Both the position numbers and the translations under genes were made by a program. A stretch of 64,000 nucleotides of DNA from Sulfolobus acidocaldarius SUSAZ (GTDB taxonomy: Archaea; Thermoproteota; Thermoprotei_A; Sulfolobales; Sulfolobaceae): assembly GCA_000508305.1 (NCBI GenBank), contig CP006977.1, positions 1,768,621-1,832,620 on the forward strand. Direction: 5' to 3'. Position 1 is the stretch's first letter. Each line of letters begins with the position of its first letter. The notes below the pieces were generated by a model. It was not told where the DNA came from, ran no database searches, and was given only the letters and a program-made list of their open reading frames with translations. Below are positions 56,152 to 64,000 of the stretch, one piece after another.

Positions 56152-57639
56152 CTAAAGAGTATCCACGAAGATTATTTTTCTTATTTTTTTATAGAAGGCT
56201 ACCTTATCATTGATAAAGTTCATGATCTCCTCTTCACTTACTTTTCCCTTATATTCTTCCTTTAGTAAGACCTTAGCAAAGACTTTGTGACCGACCTCCG
56301 GATCCCATTCACCATCAACATAAGCTCTCTTTACAGCCGGATGTTCCTCAAGGAGTAGCTCCAGATCTCTTGGAAATATTGGATAAGCTTTGTATTTCAG
56401 GAACCTTTTCTTTAAACCTCTAAAGTATAGGAGACCGTTCTGGTCCATCATAAAGATATCCCCTGTATAAAGCCAACCGTCCTTAATAGCCTTAGAGCTC
56501 TCTTGAATATCTAAGATACCGTGACTACCATAACCCTTCATATTCCAAGGAGATTTGACTATCAATTCGCCATCCTGACCTATGGGCACATCCCTTGTAC
56601 CCGTCTCCTTGTCAACAATTCTTATCTTAACTCCAGGAAGAGGAATTCCTACACTACCATACACCTTGAGATTTGCAGGTTGGTATGTAACAATTAGTCC
56701 CTCTGTAAGACCATAAGTTTGTACTAATGGAAGGTTTAACTCCTCAAAATAAGCCTTCTGTAGGTCTGGAGGTACAGGGGCTGCTCCGGTTATACATAAC
56801 TTAAGCGAAAACTTTTCCTTCCTAAGATTTGGTAATATTTCCTTAAACACCATAGGAGGGGCAGGCCATGTAGTAACCCTATATTCTCGAATCAGATCTA
56901 GAGCCCTATTTGGATCATATCTCCTCATTAAAACAATTTTTCCCCTCTCCATAATAGTTTCTAACAGCGCGTCAAGCCCAAATATATGGGAGATGGGGAG
57001 AGATATCAGAATTGTGTTTTCCTCTCCTATTTCACCAACTCTGACCAAGGAACTAACATAGTTTGAGGAGATTAGTCCGTAATGAGTATGATAAACTTCA
57101 TATGTTCTTCCTATAATTCCTGCATAATGCATGGACACCGCTATATCTTCCTTAGGGTTAATCTTTACCTCGTCAGCATTAGAGGAAGAATCTAACTCAT
57201 TTAGGCTATTAAATGAAAAGACATTGTAACGTGACATCACCTCTTTCTCCCTCTTGTATATTTCCTCCTCAGTAACTATCATCTTTGGATCAGTCAATGA
57301 AAGTTGGTATTCAAGGTCCTTCCCTGATGACAATGGATCAATTAAGGCTACCCTTACTCCTAAAATTGAGGAACCAAAAAACACTGGGATAATCTGTGGA
57401 GCATTAGACATAATAAGTGAGATAGCATCTCCCTTTTTCAGTCCATGTTCCTTTAGGTAACTTGCGAAGCGTTTAGCGAAGGAGTATAAACTTGAGTAAC
57501 TGAATTCTTTTCCCTCAAAGACCAAGAGCACTGAATCGCCTTTCTCTCTCACAGATTTGTTCAACACCTCATGAATTGGAATCTCAGGGATGTTAAGATT
57601 ACTCAGGTTTTCAGGGTAAAACTTTGACCATATATCCAT
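56152..57639 (-). CDS. Acyl-CoA synthetase-like protein with degenerate catalytic motifs
   Basis: The 495-residue member of the AMP-forming family has an overall normal layout: SYSSLYSFAKRFASYL, LPLVQTYGLTEG (A5) and WLYTGDIFMMDQNG (A7). Two key motifs are changed. The A3 phosphate loop, normally TSGTTGxPKG, reads HYAGIIGRTYEV. The chain ends at KIIFVDTL, just before the A10 lysine segment (PKTxxGK). Adenylate formation is therefore doubtful. It is transcribed toward the lipoate ligase gene. It may bind a ligand without making CoA esters, or be a gene on its way out. Confidence 0.8.
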   Translation of the reverse strand: MDIWSKFYPENLSNLNIPEIPIHEVLNKSVREKGDSVLLVFEGKEFSYSSLYSFAKRFASYLKEHGLKKGDAISLIMSNAPQIIPVFFGSSILGVRVALIDPLSSGKDLEYQLSLTDPKMIVTEEEIYKREKEVMSRYNVFSFNSLNELDSSSNADEVKINPKEDIAVSMHYAGIIGRTYEVYHTHYGLISSNYVSSLVRVGEIGEENTILISLPISHIFGLDALLETIMERGKIVLMRRYDPNRALDLIREYRVTTWPAPPMVFKEILPNLRKEKFSLKLCITGAAPVPPDLQKAYFEELNLPLVQTYGLTEGLIVTYQPANLKVYGSVGIPLPGVKIRIVDKETGTRDVPIGQDGELIVKSPWNMKGYGSHGILDIQESSKAIKDGWLYTGDIFMMDQNGLLYFRGLKKRFLKYKAYPIFPRDLELLLEEHPAVKRAYVDGEWDPEVGHKVFAKVLLKEEYKGKVSEEEIMNFINDKVAFYKKIRKIIFVDTL

Positions 57640-57693
57640 AATATTATTTTTTATAAAAAATTAAAAAGTCTTTATGCGGAGTATTGGAAAAAA

Positions 57694-59667
<1,974 letters not shown>

Positions 59668-59746
59668 TATTATTAAATAAATAAGTGAGATATTAAAATT
59701 TAGTTTGAACCACAAAACTAATTAAGTTAAGCATAAAATATTAATT

Positions 59747-60934
59747 ATGTCCAATGTTGCTATAGTAGGTACTGGACATACAAAATTCGGAGTAAGAACA
59801 GATGTCAACCTTCAGGAGCTTGCGTGGGAAGCAGTTAAGCAAGCTCTTGAGGAAGCTAACTTGGAACAAAAAGACATAGAAATGTTTGTGGTAGGTAATG
59901 CAGGTGGATGGAGTTCTGAACCCCTCTCAGCAATAGCAATAGGAGAATACTGCAATTTAGCCCCCAAGGGAACTATGAGGGTTGAGGCTGCATGTGCTAC
60001 AGGAAGCGCAGCAATAAGAATAGCTTATCAGGCAATTAAGTCTGGTGAGGCTAAAGTAGCCTTAGTAATAGGAGTGGAGCAAATGAATCAGTCACCTCAT
60101 CCTGTAGCAGTAGAGATGATGGGGAGAGCTGGGAACTACTTCTGGGAATTCGAAAACTTCGGCTTAACATTCCCAGGTTACTATGCACTGTATGCGACCC
60201 GTAGAATGGCTAAGTATGGAATGAAAGAAGAGGATTTAGGTAGTGTTGCTGTGAAGAATCATTATTATGGAAGTTATAATCCCTATGCAACATTCCAAAA
60301 GCAGATAAAGATGGAGGACTATTCGAAATCAAGAGTTGTCGCATATCCATTAAAATTATATGATGCATGCCCAATTACTGATGGTGCAGCTGCACTTATA
60401 TTAGCCTCTGAGGAAGTAGCCAGAAAGATAACAGACTCACCAGTATGGATAGTATCACAAGGATTTGCCTCAGGTACAATCAATTTGTCTAAAAGAGAGG
60501 AGTTTCTGACTATAGACGCCTCAAGAGTTGCCACAGAGGAGGCTTATAGGAGGGCTAAGATCGATTTTAATGACGCTTGGAGGTATTTTGATGTCGCAGA
60601 TGTCCATGACTGTTTCACAATTGCTGAAATAATGGCTTATGAGGACTTGGGTTTTGCAAAAAGGGGAGAAGGTCATTTGATGGCAGGAAATGGGGAGACA
60701 TATATTGGGGGAAAGATACCAGTAAACGTTGACGGAGGATTAAAGGCTAAGGGACACCCAATAGGGGCAACAGGAGTAAGCATGGCAGTATCAATAACAA
60801 GACAACTACTATACAGGGCACACAAGGGAACACAGGCAGATATAAGAAACGGAATGGGAATAACACACAACGTAGGAGGAACAGGACACTACGCATACAT
60901 AACAATATACTCAACCAGAAAACCATCTGCGTGA
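59747..60934 (+). CDS. Thiolase (acetyl-CoA acetyltransferase, SCP2-type)
   Basis: The 395-residue thiolase has catalytic C83 in EAACATGSAAI, YDACPITDGAAALIL, the ADVHDCFTIAE region and GGLKAKGHPIGATGVS (catalytic His). It cleaves 3-oxoacyl-CoA or condenses acetyl-CoA. Archaeal thiolases of this type act with a DUF35 protein, which is the next gene, overlapping by four bases. It diverges from the dehydrogenase/hydratase gene, and the three form one metabolic module. Confidence 0.94.
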   Translation: MSNVAIVGTGHTKFGVRTDVNLQELAWEAVKQALEEANLEQKDIEMFVVGNAGGWSSEPLSAIAIGEYCNLAPKGTMRVEAACATGSAAIRIAYQAIKSGEAKVALVIGVEQMNQSPHPVAVEMMGRAGNYFWEFENFGLTFPGYYALYATRRMAKYGMKEEDLGSVAVKNHYYGSYNPYATFQKQIKMEDYSKSRVVAYPLKLYDACPITDGAAALILASEEVARKITDSPVWIVSQGFASGTINLSKREEFLTIDASRVATEEAYRRAKIDFNDAWRYFDVADVHDCFTIAEIMAYEDLGFAKRGEGHLMAGNGETYIGGKIPVNVDGGLKAKGHPIGATGVSMAVSITRQLLYRAHKGTQADIRNGMGITHNVGGTGHYAYITIYSTRKPSA

Positions 60935-61482
60935 TTTGTATGGGAACAGTAGAGATTAAGGAAAAGCAGTTCAATGAAATAGATAAGAGAATGTTAGAGC
61001 AGATTGATCAACTTATTAAAACATCTGGAATGCCCATAATAAGAGAACCAAAAACAAATAATCCATTGTGGGTTGATGTTAGGGATTTAACACAACGTTA
61101 CGTCATTCCAATTGGAAAAATATACAAGTTTTTTGAGTACTTGAACCAAGGGAAATTAATAGGCACAAAGTGCCCAAAATGCGGTACCATATATTTCCCT
61201 CCACAAGACGATTGTACAAGTTGTAGATTGTCTGGGCTCACTACCGTAGAATTATCTGGAGAGGGAGAATTACTAACATACACTATTATAACAGTTAAAC
61301 CTCTGAGTTTCATGCACTATCAAGATTACATAGTAGGTATAGCTAGACTAAAGGAAGGAATTAATGTCTTGGCATGGGTAAATGAGAATCCCAAAAATAT
61401 CCAGGTTGGAATGAAGGTTAAGTTATCCGTAGCGAAGAGGGAACCTGAAGGTTATATCACATATGAGTTAAGGAGAACTTAG
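60931..61482 (+). CDS. DUF35 OB-fold / zinc-ribbon partner of thiolase
   Basis: The 183-residue protein has a rubredoxin-like zinc ribbon (CPKCGTIYFPPQDDCTSC, about 78-95) followed by an OB-fold (GEGELLTYTIITVKPL, IVGIARLKEGINVLAWV). DUF35 proteins bridge thiolase and HMG-CoA synthase in archaea, channelling acetoacetyl-CoA. GTG 60931 overlaps the thiolase stop; ATG 60940 is an alternative start. Confidence 0.92.
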   Translation: MICMGTVEIKEKQFNEIDKRMLEQIDQLIKTSGMPIIREPKTNNPLWVDVRDLTQRYVIPIGKIYKFFEYLNQGKLIGTKCPKCGTIYFPPQDDCTSCRLSGLTTVELSGEGELLTYTIITVKPLSFMHYQDYIVGIARLKEGINVLAWVNENPKNIQVGMKVKLSVAKREPEGYITYELRRT

Positions 61483-61559
61483 GCTTAAGGAGCTAAAATG
61501 GTAATAAAAAACTAAATTTAAAAACTAAATTTTTTACCTCTTTTTTAAAAATGGTAATA

Positions 61560-63248
61560 TTAAGAAGAATTATATAAGTCCTTATATCTGTCCCTTAATA
61601 ATTTCTTATCAAACTTTCCTGTACTTGTTTTAGGTATTTCATCAACAAAGACAATATCATCTGGTAACTGCCACTTTGCAAACTTCTTAGACAAGTGATC
61701 AAGTAGTAACTTCTTTACCTCGTCCTTAGGCAAACTCTCGTAGTCTGACTTAAGCACTACAATAGCCAAAGGTCTCTCACCCCACTTAGGATGAGGAACA
61801 CCAACAACACTAGCCTCCCTAACATAAGGATGAGCCATCAAAAAGTTCTCCAAATCAATACTACTAATCCACTCACCACCACTCTTAATAACATCCTTTA
61901 ACCTATCAACAAGCCTAATATAACCCAAAGGATCAACAACACCAACATCACCACTCCTCCACCAACCATCAGGGGTAAAAGATTGTGATGTTCTGGGGTC
62001 GTTATAATACTCTCTGGTTATCCACGGTCCTCTAATCCAGATCTCGCCTACACTCTTACCGTCCCATGGCAACTCCTGATTAGTAATTGGGTCAACAACC
62101 TTAACCTCAACGCCAAAGACGATCAATCCCTGTTTCATTTTAAGGAACTTATCCTCAGCAGGTAAATTATCTATTTCTGACTTGGCGAAACCCACGGATA
62201 CCACTGGACTAGTCTCAGTTGCACCATATCCCTGATAAACTTCCACACCATATTTAGCAAGTTCTGAAACTAGTTTGGATGGTGGTTCCTGACCTCCCAT
62301 AGAGATCTTTAAGCCCTTGAGGTCTGGTTTAGGATCCATCTTTTCCAGTCTTTTAAGTAGCTCAATTATTATAGTAGGCACTGCGGCAGTTCTAGTGACC
62401 TTATAGTTCAAGATGTAGTCTGTTAGACTCTCAGGCGTAGGCCTTCCAGGATATATCTGTCTACATCCCTGCATTGCGGCAGCAAAAGGAGTTCCCCATC
62501 CATTGGCGTGAAACATTGGAACAACTTGAAGTAATGTGTCTGTGGGTCTCATATCATGAGCTACCGTCATTGCATGAAGCACTACAGACCTGTGCGAGTA
62601 GAAAACTCCCTTAGGCAGACCTGTTGTTCCTGAGGTAAAAGCAGCATAAGCGGCGCTCTTTTCATTCACTTCTTCAAACTTTCTATTTGGCGAGTGAGAT
62701 TTTATTAATTCCTCATATCCGTAAACTTTAGATGACAGATCCATCCCTTTTAGGGGCTCTATCTCCTCAAGTGACTTATCACTCATTACCACAATGAAAT
62801 CAAATTTGTACTCCTTAGATAAGATCTGTGCAAGGAGTAACAGTGAGTCGTCTATAAATAGACCTCTAGCCTTAGTGTGTTTTACAATATAAATTAAGTC
62901 AGAGGGGTGAAGCCTGAAATTAAGCTCTAATAGGACTCCTCCTATGGAAGGAACTGAAAAATACGACTCAAAGAACCTGTGATCGTTCCAGTCTATTATA
63001 CCCACGACATCACTGGGTTTTACATCGAGTTCTCTCTCCAGAGCATTAGCCATGCTACGCACTCTGTCTAAGACCTTTCCGTAGTTTAGAGTATGTAGCT
63101 CTCCACCTTGAAGTCTCCGATCGGAAATAATCTCCGTTGTAGGATGAATTTTCCCCGCGTATTCAAGAATTTTATGGACGCTCAATTGCCAATCATCGTT
63201 TGTAGTGGATTTAGCTCCATCGATCATAATGTATAATAGATTTAGCAA
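61560..63248 (-). CDS. Medium/long-chain acyl-CoA synthetase (AMP-forming)
   Basis: The 562-residue enzyme has complete motifs: A3 [16 protein letters not shown]5 [13 protein letters not shown]7 [13 protein letters not shown]8 [15 protein letters not shown] and the A10 lysine in [14 protein letters not shown]. It activates a carboxylic acid to its CoA ester and can supply the beta-oxidation module beside it. The stop (61560) faces the DUF35 gene. The upstream ATG-rich N-terminus ([14 protein letters not shown]) has an alternative start at M8. Confidence 0.93.
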   Translation of the reverse strand: MLNLLYIMIDGAKSTTNDDWQLSVHKILEYAGKIHPTTEIISDRRLQGGELHTLNYGKVLDRVRSMANALERELDVKPSDVVGIIDWNDHRFFESYFSVPSIGGVLLELNFRLHPSDLIYIVKHTKARGLFIDDSLLLLAQILSKEYKFDFIVVMSDKSLEEIEPLKGMDLSSKVYGYEELIKSHSPNRKFEEVNEKSAAYAAFTSGTTGLPKGVFYSHRSVVLHAMTVAHDMRPTDTLLQVVPMFHANGWGTPFAAAMQGCRQIYPGRPTPESLTDYILNYKVTRTAAVPTIIIELLKRLEKMDPKPDLKGLKISMGGQEPPSKLVSELAKYGVEVYQGYGATETSPVVSVGFAKSEIDNLPAEDKFLKMKQGLIVFGVEVKVVDPITNQELPWDGKSVGEIWIRGPWITREYYNDPRTSQSFTPDGWWRSGDVGVVDPLGYIRLVDRLKDVIKSGGEWISSIDLENFLMAHPYVREASVVGVPHPKWGERPLAIVVLKSDYESLPKDEVKKLLLDHLSKKFAKWQLPDDIVFVDEIPKTSTGKFDKKLLRDRYKDLYNSS

Positions 63249-63436
63249 TTTTATATATTTAATGTGAAATATTAATTGTAAGTTTCCATGTCAATAACAT
63301 TATTGATTATCCAATTTTCATTTATTAGTTTGATACGTTTAATTGATTTTATTAAAGAAAATAAATAGCTAAAAATAAAGGAAAAAATTTTTTAATAGGA
63401 AGTAATACAGTTATATTAATTAAGGGTGAAATAGAT

Positions 63437-64000
63437 ATGATTAATTCAGAGTATGGAAATACTACCAAGGAAGGAAAAATACTTCACAATAAGTTTAAAT
63501 CAACTGTAGAGGGATTAGACTGGAACACGTTTCCCATGAGATTATTTGAAATTGGAGAGAAATTCAGGTGGACTGCATATGAGCTAGATTTTTCTAAAGA
63601 CCGAGAGGACTGGAAAAAGCTGAAGCCATCTGACAGAACTCAGAACAAAATTATATCGTCTTATTTCCTAGCAGGAGAGGAGTGCGTAGCCAGAGATATA
63701 TTACCCTTAGCAAACGCAATGGAGGAATTGGGGTTAATTGAAGAAGCCCTTTATCTTACACAGTTTGCAAGAGACGAAGCTAATCACACTGTAGCTTTTA
63801 GAAAGTGGTTTGAGAGTGTAGGTGAGACAGAAGGAATATATGACTTCACCTATAAGAATGAGCCTTACAGGAGACTATTCTACGAGATAATACCAACAGA
63901 CATGAGAAAATTATATAATGATCCCTCTCCTGAAAATATCGTAAGAGCAGTAGTCTCCTATAACTTTGTGGCTGAAGGCATATTAGCTGAAACAGGATAT
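63437..64000 (+). CDS. R2-like ligand-binding oxidase, second copy (3' end outside window)
   Basis: 188 codons are visible and remain open at the right edge. Metal ligands and crosslink residues of R2lox align with the first copy: E81, V84, E114, H117, Y175 and E180; the two C-terminal ligands lie beyond the window. It shares EGLDWNTFPMRLFEIGEKF and DFSKDREDWKKL with the copy at 33860 (SVGYDWNSFPMKLYQIGKRL). It diverges from the acyl-CoA synthetase gene, which suits a fatty-acid-like ligand. Confidence 0.88.
   Translation, partial: MINSEYGNTTKEGKILHNKFKSTVEGLDWNTFPMRLFEIGEKFRWTAYELDFSKDREDWKKLKPSDRTQNKIISSYFLAGEECVARDILPLANAMEELGLIEEALYLTQFARDEANHTVAFRKWFESVGETEGIYDFTYKNEPYRRLFYEIIPTDMRKLYNDPSPENIVRAVVSYNFVAEGILAETGY

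Noticed and set aside
61084-61313. Minus-strand ORF within the DUF35 gene
   Set aside because: Shadow of the zinc-ribbon and OB-fold coding region.

Overview
The window looks like chromosome of a thermoacidophilic crenarchaeon of the Sulfolobales, most likely Sulfolobus acidocaldarius or a very close relative. This is inferred from the low GC content, the many leaderless genes with a TATA element about 25 bases before the start codon, and the gene content: an inactivated family B polymerase (PolB2), thermopsin, a glyoxylate bypass, DUF973- and PaREP1-type proteins, and two R2-like ligand-binding oxidases. I see no rRNA, tRNA or CRISPR array.

Layout. 1-2.0 kb: PolB2 and a RecA-fold partner without a Walker A motif. 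2.8-3.6 kb: a coiled-coil PD-(D/E)XK-type protein. 3.8-5.3 kb: a TnpB-only IS200/IS605-type element. 5.6-7.4 kb: small membrane proteins and a decayed DUF2079 gene. 7.5-14 kb: a riboflavin-pathway reductase, glycerophosphodiesterase, a DUF488/HTH_10 pair, amidase, a pilin-like protein and thermopsin. 14.4-20 kb: two SRPBCC-type paralogues, the second coupled to a flavodiiron-like hydrolase, and membrane proteins. 20.4-31.5 kb: transporters, a copper amine oxidase divergent from an amino-acid/amine permease, a second DUF488/HTH_10 pair, aldose epimerase, a frameshifted ABC exporter and an amidohydrolase. 31.7-37.3 kb: a transporter graveyard (MFS, LivG, LivM and APC remnants) around one intact R2lox gene, then a TnpB remnant. 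37.5-41.8 kb: malate synthase and isocitrate lyase. 42.5-46.9 kb: VapBC, a third SRPBCC-type protein, tandem PaREP1 genes and an enolase-superfamily enzyme. 47-53.6 kb: assimilatory sulfate reduction. 53.8-63.2 kb: an alcohol dehydrogenase, lipoate ligase and a fatty-acid/CoA degradation cluster. The start of a second R2lox lies at the right edge.

How the genes fit together. ATP sulfurylase, PAPS/APS reductase, siroheme sulfite reductase and uroporphyrinogen-III methyltransferase (siroheme synthesis) form a divergent unit that takes sulfate to sulfide, with rhodanese and a TusA-like protein next to it for sulfur relay. Two acyl-CoA synthetases (one with degenerate motifs), a dehydrogenase/hydratase fusion, thiolase and a DUF35 partner form a beta-oxidation-like module whose acetyl-CoA could feed the glyoxylate bypass.

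The most unusual structural signal is a set of seven dispersed 42-43-base hairpin elements. They resemble the TnpB element ends, six of the seven are preceded by TTAC, and all lie in one orientation along with the TnpB element and its remnant. A second signal is two genes (the RecA-like gene and sulfite reductase) whose family-like N-termini extend upstream of the first ATG/GTG/TTG, each to a GAGGTGA ribosome-binding site placed six bases before a CTG or ATT codon.
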